A DNA stretch of 64,000 bases from Echinostoma caproni (GCA_900618425.1 UZAN01039784.1:12044-76043); one strand, 5' to 3'. Positions 11,601-24,726 are shown, counted from the first letter of the stretch. Numbers and translations are program-made. The notes: a model not told the origin generated them from the letters alone.

Positions 11601-11780
11601 AATGAATACCACTGTAACTGTCGGCGAAATGACGAAATCGTACACTTAATTGGAGTTCGACTGATGGCGGTAACAACGGAAGTGGATGGTATCACATATC
11701 TGTTGCGCCTGAAGTGGAACGAAATCATATCCAGTCACTTGAATGAGGCCCCGAAATACCAGATATCGGGAGGGAAAAAG
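11601..11780 (+). CDS. Candidate 60-codon internal exon
   Basis: TTTTTATTACTTTAG|AATGAATACC gives a good acceptor and GGGAAAAAG|GTGATGAA a weaker donor. Between them lie exactly 60 codons in phase 0, starting NEYHCNCRRNDEIVHLIGVR and ending YQISGGKK. The composition is strongly protein-like (for example VDGITYLLRLKWNEII). I do not recognise the domain. The flanking sequence is AT-rich, and an AT microsatellite follows 35 bases downstream, as is usual for intron. Confidence 0.4.
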
Positions 11781-11813
11781 GTGATGAAATTCGGGTTGTT
11801 ACACGAGTTTAGT

Positions 11814-11860
11814 CTATATATATACATGTATATATATGCATGTATATATATATATGTGTA
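11814..11860. repeat. AT-rich microsatellite
   Basis: TATATATA interrupted by ATGTA and ATGCATG words; imperfect. Confidence 0.8.
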
Positions 11861-12039
11861 CATTAAAGACAGTTATAAGCAAAGAATACGTACCAGATAA
11901 TACTCGGGAAATTAATACCGTTTTCAGTATATTAAAGAAGCTCTTATACTCACCACTTCACTCAGAGTTTAAGCCCCATCGCAGTTTTCTGTGCAACATT
12001 CTCTGTTCTGACGGACTCAAGCGGATTCGTCGAAATGAA

Positions 12040-12330
12040 CCACTGAATTTGAAGAAAGAAGCCAAAAACACAGGTTTGCACAATCTATCCTGCATCATTT
12101 CGCTGCATCTGTACACGTGCATACTGCAATCTATGTGGTCATTAATATATGGTCAGTAAATAACAGAATCCTAGGCGGGTAAAGATTGCGGTCAAAATTA
12201 CTCACCAAACACATTCGTTACCAAGGTAGCGCCAGAGTGATAAGCCATTCACGCTGTTTACACAGTTTGGGATTGTAATTTTGAATGGCTAGTGCCTCGG
12301 TATATTTCAGAACTACTGAACCACTGAATC
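12040..12330 (-). repeat. Solo 3' end of the PLE-1 family
   Basis: Diverged match in the same orientation as the PLE-1 left arm and its outward extension. Shared words include GTTTGCACAAT, ATTTCGCTGCATCTGTACAC, GTGCATACTGCA, a CATTCACG..GTTTACA block and AATATTTCAG-like coding-end sequence. No RT or core endonuclease is attached. It is either a severely 5'-truncated insertion or a PLE whose coding part has been lost. Confidence 0.6.
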
Positions 12331-12877
12331 ATTCCTGGTATCTTTGAGCCATGACTTCCGAGGACACAAGACGAGTGGCTTGTCAAATTCTTTCTTTTGA
12401 TGCGCGTGTTGGAAATGCTGGAATGTGGCTCAAAACACTAAGCGTTGGGACAAACAAATTTGATGAAAGTCAGTGAATTGCACGAGTTCAATCACTTCTT
12501 GTAGATAAATATACTTATACGTATATAGGCGTTACTGTAACATATATGCATATGGTTTTCAAGCAATACAGATGGAATCGAAGGAGCAGATATTGACATA
12601 GCCAAGTTTCATTTGAAATGCAAGGATAAGCATGTAAATGACTGTTCCAGCCTCGAGTTGATCGNCGAAAATCCATGCCCCTGAATAGGAGATACGCATT
12701 CAAGTAGTGATCAAACCGGACTGGTCATCATCAAACCACTCCCACTCCCACAGCTGCTGTGAGTTCTAATGCCATCGATGCCGTTAAACACTCCTCAAGT
12801 ATTTGTTTCATTTGGTAGCTTATTGATTAGTTGCTTCGGTTTTCTGGAATTTGTTTGCACAATTATCTGTTCCACAG

Positions 12878-12975
12878 AGCGGATTCCAATGATAGAAGAG
12901 GAGGCACATTTGAAAATAGTGACTGCGGTTTTGCTGGAGTTGGANAGAATCTGCTCTTCGTCTGTGGTTTTCCAG
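12878..12975 (+). CDS. Candidate 98-nt exon with two open frames
   Basis: ATTATCTGTTCCACAG|AGCGGATT is a good acceptor and GTGGTTTTCCAG|GTTTGC an acceptable donor. Two of the three frames are open: one reads ADSNDRRGGTFENSDCGFAG, the other RIPMIEEEAHLKIVTAVLLE and ends in phase with the donor. Both look protein-like and I cannot choose between them. One base (12944) is N. Function unknown. Confidence 0.35.
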
Positions 12976-13697
12976 GTTTGCGCACGGGCCAATGTTCTCG
13001 CAAACGAAACGAAAAATACCACGGATAACAAAACACATTAGCAAATCCAATTTAAGATCAGGAAAATAGCACACACCTACACCCGTCCAGTTCATGCCAC
13101 ACATGCCACACAGAAAACCCACTCAACAATCACTATAGAATCTGTCTTCTCGTGAAACATTTCCGTCCGTCTACCACATGACTGCATTTGCCTATAGATA
13201 GAAAGTTGTAGTGGATTGCATCACTCCATCACTGCTACCGCCACCAGAACAACCAGCACCAGGACCAACATCCCCTAACAGTGGTATAAAATTGACCACC
13301 CTGGGTTGCACGGATATTCGTTAGCGTCCAAATTGTGGAAGCGATCAATCTCAGTGCGACTGATATGTCGTAAATGAATTCCGATTGAATGAGAAATATT
13401 ATAATTCCCATCGATCACACCAGCTATAAATGATCACTTTGCTTAATTGATTGATTATCGGGCATCTATGGCCAAAGTGAATTTTATTTATTGTTTGCAT
13501 TTTTGTGAATAAGATTTAACTAGAAAGGAGTTTACCAAAACTGTGGGATAAGCGGTACCTCAGCTTGATTTATGAAAGTAACAAACAGTAAGTTATAAAC
13601 TTTTGCGTCATCAGTTAGACAGAAAAGATTAAAATCTATGGTTACGTAACGTATGAAAATAAAAGCAGTGTTTCACTCTAAACTTCTCATTTAAATT

Positions 13698-13755
13698 CAT
13701 TCACAACACAAGAAAAACAAATTACGGAAATATGCCGGGGTTTTGATCCTCCCTT
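13698..13755 (+). repeat. Short PLE-1 family fragment (endonuclease C-terminus)
   Basis: CACAACACAAGAAAAACAAA through AATATGCCGGGGTTTTGATC aligns with the start of the PLE-1 right arm (9377-9435) with many substitutions. Coding capacity is lost (in-frame TGA). Confidence 0.4.
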
Positions 13756-13857
13756 CTTCTTTGCGAAACTTCGGTTGTCCCTGGCATTTATTAGTCTGGC
13801 TTGTCGATTACTACCCTGGAAGAACTGAATGCACCAGACCAGGTAGAAAGAAGTTCA

Positions 13858-14400
13858 AAACGTTAGTGAGAAACTCCGGGGTACTCTAAGGTGCAGTCCT
13901 CGCCTTATACTTATTTTCCGCCTATATAAGGACTTGTATGCTCACACTCTTAATTCCCTCTTCAAGTATGTTGGCCATATGTTTTTATTTCAGGCTATCT
14001 CCGATTCTTCTGGTCTTTTATTAGTTTCTGACAAATTGGATATCGTCCGACAACTCTCCGCCACAACCGGTCTCTCTCTTTATCCCCCGAAATGCTTTGA
14101 ATATCTCTTAACGTTACCATGTTATTCTTTCCAATCTGAGTGTGCTATCGATTGACTTTGAACCAGTATTCCGGATAAACTGTATCGAAAACGTGGATTA
14201 GATACCAGAAGAATCTTCACCGGACCTCTCACATTCAAAATGTCATCACTAAAGTTCAATGACTTTCTTTCCATATCTCTAAACTTTGTCAATCATCTCC
14301 AACTTCGTTTACCTGTGGGTTTTATCAGTTTTACTTTATTGGTTTCCTGTTGTTTGTTTCTAGTTTCCTAAAGAAAGACCTTGAGCTCCTTCGACGTCGA
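13858..14400 (+). pseudogene. CR1/Jockey-like RT fragment
   Basis: The conserved RT block around motif B is readable across frames: NSGVL*GAVL then LFSAYIR and LYAHTLNSLFKYV (expected form NSGVPQGAVLSP..LFSAYIRDL). A second frame (13934-14155) continues VSDKLDIVRQLSATTGLSLY and PPKC, the segment that follows the catalytic YADD in these LINEs; the YADD itself reads YVGH here. Downstream, FLKKDLELLRRR (14370-14405) resembles the RT C-terminus. Stops and frameshifts abound. This is a decayed partial copy. Confidence 0.6.
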
Positions 14401-14784
14401 ATGACCATCATTAGGTATGTCTCTTCCGTTGCACTGGAGGAGCTGAAAACTAATCTGTGTGAAGGGCATTTGAATGCATGTGGAAAGTTTGTACACACAT
14501 GATTCTTACGAATCCCATACATCCACTGCACACAGATTTACAATCGTGTCGTTTCCATCCATCAACTAGATCCCAATATCGTTGTGTCTCCTCAGACATA
14601 AACACACATCGTAACTCTATAGGACTCTATTTAGCATGTATTTTAGTTGAAAAATAATAGGCTTTCACAGACTTTGTTAAAAATTTCGGGACTTTATATT
14701 CTCCCTATCTGTTTTATACACTTTTGAATGAAATGTAGGCCTTACACCTAAAACATTTATGTGTACAATTACAATCACAACCAC

Positions 14785-15005
14785 AAACCTAGGTTCTCTA
14801 AACAACGTGGTTGGACACATCACCTTGGTGATTCACCCGCGGGCCTGCGTCCCCTTGTCTGGTGTTTTCCGTTGTGATTAGTAATCTGGTCTTNTAGTTT
14901 GCTATTCCACCAACTGTAAAATATCACCCAGTCTGTTCTATGCACGTGGACAGATGCAGCAACATAATCGAGAATGCACTGTGCGAATTCCCCGTTTGAG
15001 ATGTC
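14785..15005 (+). repeat. Solo 3' end of the PLE-1 family
   Basis: Aligns with the PLE-1 right arm: CCTTGGTGATTCACCCGCGG (arm: CCTTGGTGATTACCCCCCGC), TATGCACGTGGACAGATGCA, then ACTGTGCGAATTCCCC (arm: ATTGTGCAAACCCA). Diverged, no RT. One base (14894) is N. Confidence 0.6.
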
Positions 15006-16640
15006 ACTTTTCAAATACCTAGTAAATCGAAGTTCATCTGAGGATTTGATTACATGAGTGAGACTAAAGGATATATAAGTCGATTGATGGAGTCCGTCTT
15101 GACTAATTACGCATGGATCAATTTTGTTTTACACAACAAAAACATTGGAGAAGAAAAATATTAATTATTTTGGTCCGTGTATTAGACAGCTTTTTGGGAG
15201 GTCAGGAATACAAACGAAACCAGAAGCAGGTACTTATAAAATTCAGAATGGGTCATCAATTTAACGTTTCTGATCATCTCGCGCGCTTAGCTGTTTACTT
15301 TCGAGAAAGCATACGTGGCGGAGAGATAAAGTGGACTGAATTTCATGAAATTATATGCAGATTTCACTTTGAAATCCGCTCAGTCCCGGTATGGTCATAG
15401 CAAGCATCCAGTTGGATGCCTAATCTTTTACCAGGTTAAATGTTTCTGTAGCTTTCACTGCATTGCGGAAGGAACTTGTGCACATTGAGTATTCCGTATT
15501 CCAAATACAGCCGTGGAATGCGCACAGGCGTTTCAGTGTCACCCTCGAAGCAATATGATGGTTGATTTTTGTGATAGTGACTCTTTTGATGGTGATGATA
15601 ATTATGATGATTATGATGTTGACGATGTTGATGATGCAGAGGTAGAGTGGTGGATGTGAACTTGTTCTGATGCTAGTGGTCGAGCTATTCTTTCTCTTGG
15701 TAACATTAACGAAAATGAAATGCATCCGTGGTTTTTCCCTGAGAGCTGATATTCATCAAAGAAACCTGCCTTCTCACCGAAACAACACAGGGATTTCAAT
15801 CCAGACACTGTGTGGATCTTGCTCTAAGATGCACGTTCTGATAGATCACTGAGTTTGGCTGTCACCAGCATTTGCTATAATTGGATGTGCCGAATTTCAC
15901 TAAAACGTATCCCTGGGTGGTGCCTCGATCGATCTTCGGGATCCAACTGGGCGAGATGTTCGCGTGAACAGGTCCTCAACTGCCCCCCGTCGACGTTTGC
16001 TNTGCACGAAGATATCCTCTGTCCGTCTTACTCTATAGACTGCAAACTTCTGACTGCAGACTACTTTAAATGGGTTTCACAAATGAATTTTCCCTGTTCA
16101 CTGCCGGATCCAACACTCACTCTCTTTTAACAGAACTATAACGTCATATGTGTTAATGTTTGCCTTGTACGTCTACCTAGTCTTTTCGTGTGTGTAAGCA
16201 TGTGGCATTTGGTATTCCTTGGTAAAAGAATGACAGTGTGTTCAGGGTGTTTATTTTTTTGCTAGCCAGTGATATTCAAAACAATTGACTGAGGAGTGCA
16301 GCTAGTAATTTTCTTCGATGCCTGTGCTTGCCCACATAGAACCTCTATACATCTGTAATTAAACAGAGAGACAAACACAATTCCAGTTGTGTTTTTTCTT
16401 AAGAATTGCATCTACTGAAATTACATTTCTACCACGAACCATACACACACACACAACTCATCGAGTGCCGTGAAATGTGCGGGCTGAGTTTATCGTACGT
16501 GACAATCACACCGGGATGGTTAATGAAAAATCAGTGGTTCATTTGAAAGAAAAAGGTTCAATCTGACATGTAAAGCGCTTCGTATTCCTAGCATAGTGTG
16601 TCAGAAAGAGTTGATGGTGAANGGTGAATAATGGCATATC

Positions 16641-16676
<36 letters not shown>

Positions 16677-18396
16677 CATTGAACACCTACGCGTGAACCA
16701 CTAGGGTGACACTTGGTAGTGTCGCAACACATGAATTATCATCAGCCGTGCAACGACTCCATCATCATCATAGAACATAAAAAGCGGATTGATCCGACAG
16801 TCAGATTTGATTTTGTAAACCCCAGGACTAACATATCAACACGCACAAACGTGCGCGTGGTTGCGCCTTGCTCCTTGTCACAACGGGAGCGAATTCAATG
16901 CAGTGGCTCTAATCCTCCTTCACCTCTGAGTGTATGACATCTGAAATTTATCACAGAGAGAGAATACGATGAAAAAGAAGCTAACCTAGCACTTTCATAA
17001 GACGTTCAGCTGTTGCATTCTTGTAACATTATGTGGTAAATTGGTGATTGAACGATTTCGCATCGGGTTTGTGACACGCCAGATCGAGTTGATGACCTCA
17101 TAAAAGCGGTTGTGAGTTTTCGTACGATTGATGCTGGAGACGGGTGGGATGGGGATCATGCGCGTGGTCATTCATATCCGTTCCCACGATCAGGACTAGA
17201 GCAGACGCGTGTCGCATTAAAACACCGGACGACACGGAATGACCTTCACGAGGTTATGCGGCTGGACGACTGCCCGTGGGGTAGTAGCGTTAGATCAATA
17301 TTCTTTCGGGATGTTCTTTTCTTCTCACTTTGTAGTAAATCAATTAATTCCCTGATTCTTTTACTATGACTAAACGTTCTGCCACCTCTACCAGCACTAT
17401 CCACCCTCCGATAATCGCCAGACAACACCCCTTCTCAAGTTGGTTAAATGGTAATTGTCTTCGATTGTGTTACACCGGTCCAAAGTTTCTTGAAGTTGGT
17501 CAATGTAGAAACATTATTCTTAAACCACACTACCATTGCAGGTTGAAACTATGTATACCAGTAGCCGGATCTACGGATTATGAGCAGCTCAAAACGGTGG
17601 TTCTGCGTGATCACATCGTCAATTATTTTTAATTTCCATCTCGATTCATGTTGTTCCACGGTCCTCGAGAACATATGACAAACTAATTTAGGATTTTCCT
17701 TCCCAATTCCGAATTTCCTGAGCGCTCTGAAGATGGGCAATGACACAGATCCAGTTAAATGGGAGAAAGCAATAGTATGAATGACCTCCAATACCCTTAT
17801 TCAGCCAGGATTCTTGTACACAGTCTACACAACACCTCATTTGAATTCTTGATTGGGAACACTAGTTATTTAGGTCGGTCATTTTTGGAAAAATCGACCG
17901 AACGAACGATGTGTTGACCGATTTGCTACTCACAGAATTACATTATTTGGCTCAAAACGGCAAGGACATCGTTTGATAATTCATCAGCTTGTATGGCTCT
18001 AGTTTCTCACTATCCAGGCTAAACCAAAAAAGAACACAAAAACGCAAAACCATGCAGTTTAACAAATCGATGGTGACTGTTCCTTGATTTATGAGCACTA
18101 ACGTCCGATCGCTGTTTCCAAAAATGTCCGATCAAACTAGCATTCCTCACTTAAGAACTCAAATGAGTTTTTGTGTAATCCGTGTGTAATAATCTTGCTG
18201 AATAAGGATATAGAGATCAATCTGGTAACAATGAGCGGTTTTCAAGTTCACCGACAGGATGGTGGCATCGGGGGAAAGAAGCCTGGACGGAGTGTTCTAA
18301 CATATGTCAACGTTTTCTAGTGTGGCAAGTCCCATGTTATCTTTCAGTACTGCAAAACAGGTATTGAATGCTTAACAGTGCAACGTCACACAAACT
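15006..18396. other. No supported gene; microsatellites
   Basis: A GAT/ATG-rich tract lies at about 15585-15640 and a (CA)16 tract at 16643-16673. Frames of 60-95 codons at 15113-15400, 15855-16130 and 17366-17632 have no family signature; the last (HPFSSWLNGNCLRLCYTGPK in it) is protein-like but I found no splice context. Function unknown. Confidence 0.35.
16643..16673. repeat. (CA)n microsatellite
   Basis: Perfect CA dinucleotide run of about 31 bases. Confidence 0.95.
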
Positions 18397-20665
18397 GTGC
18401 CCATTTCATTCACAATTTTCACCAACTTATGTATAGCACCTTACACACAATCGGACTGTATAGCATTCTTTGACTCAATTACATCTTTTATTGCTCCACA
18501 ATTAGGTTTTAACTTACACATCGTCGTTCAGGGCTTCAGTCATGCTAGTGCTTATTCTCGTTTATCATCATGGCTGCCAGATTTTTGTCAGTTTCCAGAA
18601 TCACCAACCATACAACACTTCTCTGCTATAGCACTAAACGCGTAAATTTCCACGTGCGACAACTGTTTATTTTTAGTTCCACCTAAAGTTTCTTTACTCT
18701 GGTCCAATAAATCTTTCTCTCGATCTGACCACATCAGATTTTGCTTTCGCCAGTTCTCATACACAAGTGTTTCTATTTTTAATGAATATCTCAGACAGAT
18801 TTCTTTATGGTTTTCATCATCTCCCGCATTTCTACTCACGTGTGGTCCCCTATTCACTCAAATAACTAACGTCATTCATAACCATTGCTCCTCCTGGTAA
18901 AAGTCTGCATCGAACTAAAGGATAATCTTTCCATCATAAATGTTGCTTCGAAGAAAAAAAGAAACGTGCAGACAAGTGCCAAAATACTTTAACGATCAGC
19001 ATTTCCTCAGGTTTATCAAAAGTGAAATGAATTAGATGCATTATTCTCCAATCGAATTCTGAGATTTGGAAACACTTAACGCCTGTGATAGAGTATCAGA
19101 CTTCTCTGTGGAAGGGAAAGAGTACGGTCGGAGAGGAATGTTGATTTTGAGGATCTCAGTGCCGCATTCTTAAGGAAGTCTTCGGACATGCTTCCTATCT
19201 ACTCACCGCACCATACTGTTAATGTGGAACCATTCGCAAATTGTAGTGTGGTAAAACTGTAAAACAGCTGTATTTTCTCGTGTGCTGGTTTGCCTCCGGG
19301 ACTCTTCAAATTGGATGCTGCTTCCCTAACTGGGACAACCATCTCCATTGTAAATGAATCACTTTACACTTTTGCTATTCCAGACTGTTGGAGGCCGGTC
19401 ACAAGCACAAAAATCCCTGAAGTATCGAAATCTTCTATCTTTTCAAATTTATTTTAGCGTTAACATCCTCAGCTCTAAAATTAACCGAAAAGGCTATCCT
19501 CAAACACCTTCAACAGTCAATAACCACTCCCAGTGATCCATTACAATTTGCTTATAAGCTTAACAGATACACTGTAGACGCAGTCTCCATCCTCATTCAT
19601 GTTATCATTAAGTATTTGAATAGCTCTGTGAATACTGTTCGGTATGTTTTTCTTTACTACTCTCCAGCATTCTGTTCTATTCCTCCATAAGTGTTGTTAT
19701 AGAAACTGGAGCTGTTTGAATGACCCAAGCAATTGTTAATTTGACTATCCAACCAATTTACTGATAGAACACAAACTTGAAAAGACTTCATCCAAACCTT
19801 TCTTTAACGACTCAGGTGCTCGACAAGGAGTTCAGCTATCGCGATACTTCTTTTCAACGCCCATTCGTGATTGTCCTTTTATTTCTCCTGCACGTGTTTT
19901 AAAATATGATGTTGTACTGTGGCAGTCCATTTCCTCTTCCTCCTATCTAAGCTCCTTCACCGATAATATTGGTCAACTTCAGTGTCCATCTTTTGCCAGC
20001 TGACAGTAATAGCCCCCACCCCGCAATGTGTTGATCATTCATGCAGTCTTACACGCCCTTCATACCCACAGCGATAGATAGTGATCGGTTATCTGGGATT
20101 AACCTTGTCAAAAACCTTGTTTTAACTATAGATAATCTTCGTTGATCAGCCCACATCGACAACTGCATTGGTAAACTATGAAACCTATCATTTCAGATTC
20201 AAAAGCTCATTTCATGCTTTCCAGTCAGTTATTCCTATCTTTGAATACCAATCTGTTTTATCCATATTACTTTATATTTCTCTAGTTATTTACTCTCGGA
20301 GTCATAAGCTGCTGTCTAACCGCTATTAGCCTTGTTTGTTCAATTTCTGTGTGGAATTTAGTCGTGACACTTTTAGATTACCATAACAAGTTCTTGTGTC
20401 ATCTTTGTGGGGACGCGTCTTATAGACTCTAACAACCGTTGCACGCAGAAGTCATAAGTTGTTGTTCCCATCCCATCCACTCTCCGAATTCCGACAAATA
20501 CTGCCTCGTATAAAATTTTACCAAAAGTCACCCGTGCACCATCGTGCAGCTCTACTCACAAACCACCAGAGAGTAATAAGTAAACTAGGTATTAACCTTG
20601 GACATCAAAATGTCCCGATGATACCTGTGAACAATGTTCCCCCGTTGAGTATGTTGCGTTTCTGA
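18397..20665 (+). mobile_element. Decayed plus-strand CR1-like LINE
   Basis: Pieces in LINE order. 18397-18645: a frame whose LGFNLHIVVQGFSHASAYSR and FCQFPESPT parts resemble the GDFN region and the following PT block of an APE-type endonuclease (catalytic Asp and Asn not kept; weak). 19330-19960: RT remnants across frames, including CWRPVTSTKIPEV, RYTVDAVSILIHVIIK, then NDSGARQGVQLSRYFFSTPI and RD, the usual NNSGVPQGAVLSP..LFSLYIRD. 20459-20665: an RT C-terminus-like frame (FPSHPLSEFRQILPRIKFY). Many stops are present. Identification of the RT part is good; the endonuclease part is tentative. Confidence 0.5.
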
Positions 20666-22614
20666 AATGTAAGCTCTATTGCATACAAACGTTACCCAAA
20701 ACAATAAAATAAAAACGTTTTATCATTTTAGTCCGCTCACCTCCTCCGTCACGTTTATCACTTTAACGTCCTGGAGAAAGGGGCTGACTAGATTGAATAC
20801 TATTTATCTGGAAGACAAGAACTGTACTCAGTAAGTTAATTTATACGGCTGATTACTATTCAAGAATCTGATTTAGATTTAAACATACCGCAGTATGTAT
20901 TGATCGCTATTTTGCTTCATAATGATGCAATCATGCATTTTGACATATTTTCAACCCAATGATAAAGATACATGCCTTAACCACCCACTCCCCCAAACCG
21001 GGATTAGTACCGCCTGCAAACCGACCCCTGTTTGAATCACTTCCATAGTTTACTCACTCTACACCTGTTACACACCTAATAAAAGAATGGAATCAAAAAC
21101 TGTTTGTGATTGATGCTATGATTTAGGTGAGCACATCAGCTCAGATTGCGGTGGTCAGTTAGGGGAATTTCATTTTCGTATCGCGTCTGTTTGATGCGCG
21201 CGCGTGTTTGTGTGTGTGTGTGTACTCCGTTCTGGTTATAAGCGCGCGCGACGCATCGCGCACAGAGCGAGAGGGCGCGCGCGAGAGGCACGTGCTGCCC
21301 TGTGAGGATTCCCCAATGAATACTTGTACATGCTCGAAGTTACATTGTGTGCTATCAGTCCTCGAGACGTATACAACAATATGTGTGGGTATATGCATAT
21401 ATATGTGTGTGTATGAGTGTAAGAGTGAATAGTTGTGATCATATGATCCTGAGAATAAAACCCCGAGAAAAAAGCCAACGACAGAGAAAAAAATAACAAC
21501 CTGAATGTCACGAAGAGCAGATATAATGAAATTAGCAAACCGTTGAGTCCATTTGTGAGATAAGCACGCAACCGTGTAAAAAGCGCAAACGGAAAAATAC
21601 GGAAAAAAGAGTTCAAATGGCGAGTGGATATATATATCTGGGATTGAGGTTAGTTACAGAGGTTGCACAACCTTCCAATGACGACGCTGGAATTGCAATT
21701 GTTATGTAAAGGCATGAAGCAGTAACTTTTTGAAGAACATATCCACATAGAAAGTTGCTCACATCAGTGTGGTTAAATAGTAGACTATTCCGGATCGTGT
21801 GTTTCTTCCATGGTCGCAGAAGCGGAAAAATTGTCCATAAACATCGGATTACGAATCATAGAAAATCATAGAAAATCCTAGATAACTGGGTTTTAGTCAT
21901 TCTGCATGGGCACAACAAAACAAATGGTCTCCTGATTATCATAACTAATTTGACGTTAAATCAATGAGCAGCTTATCTTCGTTTAATTTAGTGTCACTCG
22001 TTGATAACTCTCATTTCTATGCGAAAGCTCCTTCGTAAGTATGAATCGATATTTCGGATAGATGATTCCTATGCATTTTCGTTTAACAGCAAGGATTAAG
22101 ACGCAGTTCCTGTCCCATTCCCGTTGGTCATAGCTGTTCCTAAGGCCTCATTTATCTACGTTCTTAGGCTAACCAACCAGGAGACGAACCCTTTCTGGAC
22201 AGTGTTCGTGGTTGGCAATGTTTCAAACTGGTATCCACACGTCCTCTGAGAACATGAACAAACATCTGCAAGCGAAGGAGCTGCAGAAAAGATGAAAATT
22301 TAAGGATCTCGTCGCTTTTTCTTTGAATGCTTTCATTTTTCGTTCATGAACCTTTAGGATGTAATACAGACACCTGTGGTTCAAAACCTCCGTTTTTCCG
22401 CAAGTCGCAAGTGCTAAATAGCTTGAAACGATTCAGTTCATGGGTTATTCTTCGTGGTGTCCTATACAGTTCAAAGTCAAATTTATATTATGGGTAAATC
22501 ACAAAGCTGATGCTTATTGAATCCCATGGGGTCTATACACACTGGGTTCGGTTGGTAATACAATTGAATAGCAAATTGTGACGTTCACTCACGGGTACTG
22601 TAAAGTTAGGTGGT
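20666..22614. other. No supported gene; GT/CG-rich simple tracts
   Basis: Alternating GT, CG and TATG words at about 21195-21225, 21240-21290 and 21375-21420 create long but repetitive frames on both strands. I regard these frames as artefacts of simple sequence. Confidence 0.5.
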
Positions 22615-24322
22615 TCAATGTTTCATAAAGTCGTGACTTGAACGAATCGATGGTTGGTGCACAAACAACTTGAGGTGGAAGGGAGTTCCAGGTGTACAAA
22701 CTCTAAGGCTGAAAGAATGACGCCTGCAGTCGAGCCGGCCCTTTCGAGGCAGAAGTTTAAATGGATGTCCTCGGAGATGACCATTCCTGGATAGCGTCAC
22801 TAGAGTACTACACGGGTGGTTAGGTTGATGTAGTATTTGATAAACAAGATTCATGTCTCCCCGTATTTGACGGCATTCAGACGAATAGATTCCGAGACTT
22901 CGCAGTCTTTCACCGTAGGTCTTAGATTGTAACCCTTTGATCATTTTGGTTACTGCTGTCTGCGGACGTTCAAGTGCTTTTTGGTTTCGAATCAGTCATG
23001 GATTCCAAGCCTGTATAGCAAGCATACTCGGTGAGTGGTCTAATGTATGCTAATAATAGTCGGGGCAATAGGTCTGTTTCGAATGATCCAAAAACCCGTT
23101 TTAGCAATCCGACGCGTTTTATAGCCTTTGAAGACACTCTTGCGCAATGCGTGAAACATCCCAGATCCTCACGAACGATAACTTTCAGGTCGTTTTCGTT
23201 TGGAGAACGTGGCAATGGCTAAGTCCCAAGTAAGTATGGAAAGTGACCCCTGTGGTGCAGCAATACAACTTTGCATTTATCAACGTTGAATTCGATGTCA
23301 TTAATGATGGACCATCGATGAGCTGCGTCGAGAGTTTCCTGCAAGGTTTCATAATCTTCAGGATATTTTACCGTCCTACATGTTTTCACGTCGTCAGCGA
23401 TTAATAATGCCTTTTCTCCAAAGAAATCTGGTAGGTCGTTTATGAATGGTAGGAAAAGGTACGGACTGAGTGCGGATACTGGGGGAACTCCACGGACAGC
23501 TTCACTCGATCCCGACACAGAAATACTAACTCTAACTGATACGGTACGTTGTCGAAGAAACCCCCTAATCCAGTCCAGTAACAGTCGTCGGACACCGTAA
23601 TTGTGGAGCTTTCGCAGCAATATATGGTGGTCAACCCTGTCAAAAGCTTTGGAGAAGTCTAAGTAGACTACGGTTACTGCCTCTCTTGCGTAGACTGATC
23701 TTGTTCATTCATCTCTTGAAAGTAGCAGATTTGTGGTGCACGAGCGTTTCCTTCGAAACCCGGGTTGGGCCGGCGAAAGTACGTTATGCTTCTCGAAATG
23801 ATCCATGGGATCGATTGTTGCTGATTCTCTATCAGCAACAATCGATTCCATTACTTGTGATGGAACAGGAAGAAGTGTAACTGGATGGTAGTTCGCAGGA
23901 TCACTTCTGCAGCCACCTTTATAAATATGTGAAATAATGCCCTGTTTCCAGGATTGAGGGATCTTTATCTTGTCGAACATTATTTGGTATAAACGGGCAA
24001 CTGTTTGAGATATGTAAGTTGCCAAGGACGTCAGGGTCTGTGGCCGGGGATGGCCGGCTGGGGATAAATTCCGATGCAGCGCCAATAGTTTGTTATTTAC
24101 CGTTTCAGATTGGAACGTGACGGTGGTCAGTTGGAGGTTTGGGACACTTGGTAGAAGGTGTGGAAGCTGTAATCTGCCTTTGTTACCTGCAGTGAACACT
24201 TCGTAGAACTGAACTTTTAGGAGTTCGGCTGCTTTAACAGTAGTAGTGGGAACGCGTCCTGCATGCCTTAGTGCCGGTCTTCCATATTTCACTTTTTTGG
24301 TAACATTGATATGCTTATACAT
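22615..24322 (-). pseudogene. CR1-like reverse transcriptase, broken
   Basis: First frame (24322-23705): motif-1-like KIKIPQSWKQGIISHIYKGG with DPANYHPVTLLPV and then LSPAQPGFRRKRSCTTNLLL, all standard RT blocks. Second frame (23620-23219): GVPPVSALSPYLFLPFINDL (motif B region), then the active site LIADDVK (usually F/YADD; Ile replaces the aromatic residue) and FNVDKCKVV. Third (23215-22970): VREDLGCFTHCARVSSKA and PRLLLAYIRPLTEYA. Fourth (22944-22615): C-terminal region with GHLRGHPFKL and HSFSLRV. The frame breaks between these pieces mean no active enzyme. The enzyme would prime cDNA synthesis at the endonuclease nick. Confidence 0.85.
23810..23846. repeat. 16-bp perfect inverted repeat inside the RT
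   Basis: ATCGATTGTTGCTGAT, a 5-base loop TCTCT, then ATCAGCAACAATCGAT. It lies in the RT frame where the relatives I know have a variable linker just before the LSPAQ.GFR block. Confidence 0.9.
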
Positions 24323-24726
24323 TAGCTTTGGATTGGAAATAAATTCATGTTCCGGAGTTTCATGAAACCTCAGTTTATTCTCTCACACTAAGTCTACACA
24401 AGTTTTCTCAACCCGATATAGTTATCCCAAGTGTCGGTGTTCGGACATCTTCTAAACTCTTGCCAGGAGAAATTCCTCTGTGACATCTATTTCTTGGTTC
24501 GACTACGGATAGGTGATAATCCTGTAGGCAACGCACCGACAGGCTTGGTTTTTGTGACGATCATTATGAGTTCTGTTAGTGTTCCAATGAATGTTTTCCA
24601 GGACTCCATTGAATCTAGCTGCTGTTCTAGTTGTTTCTATTGTTTGACAGTAGCAAGGTTCAGCAATTCATTGTGGTCAATAACGGTGCGTTTGTTGGTT
24701 TTCAAGTAAATTTCTATTGAGGCGTG

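Noticed and set aside
18588..18857. Minus-strand 89-codon frame with NHKEICLRYSLKIETLVYEN, protein-like
   Set aside because: It lies antisense within a stretch better explained as a decayed plus-strand LINE. Splice sites are unconvincing, although I cannot exclude an exon.
21159..21616. Overlapping frames of 74-126 codons on both strands
   Set aside because: Low-complexity GT/CG/TATG sequence. The Thr/His/Arg-rich and Tyr/Ile-rich products follow from simple repeats and no splice-bounded exon is seen.
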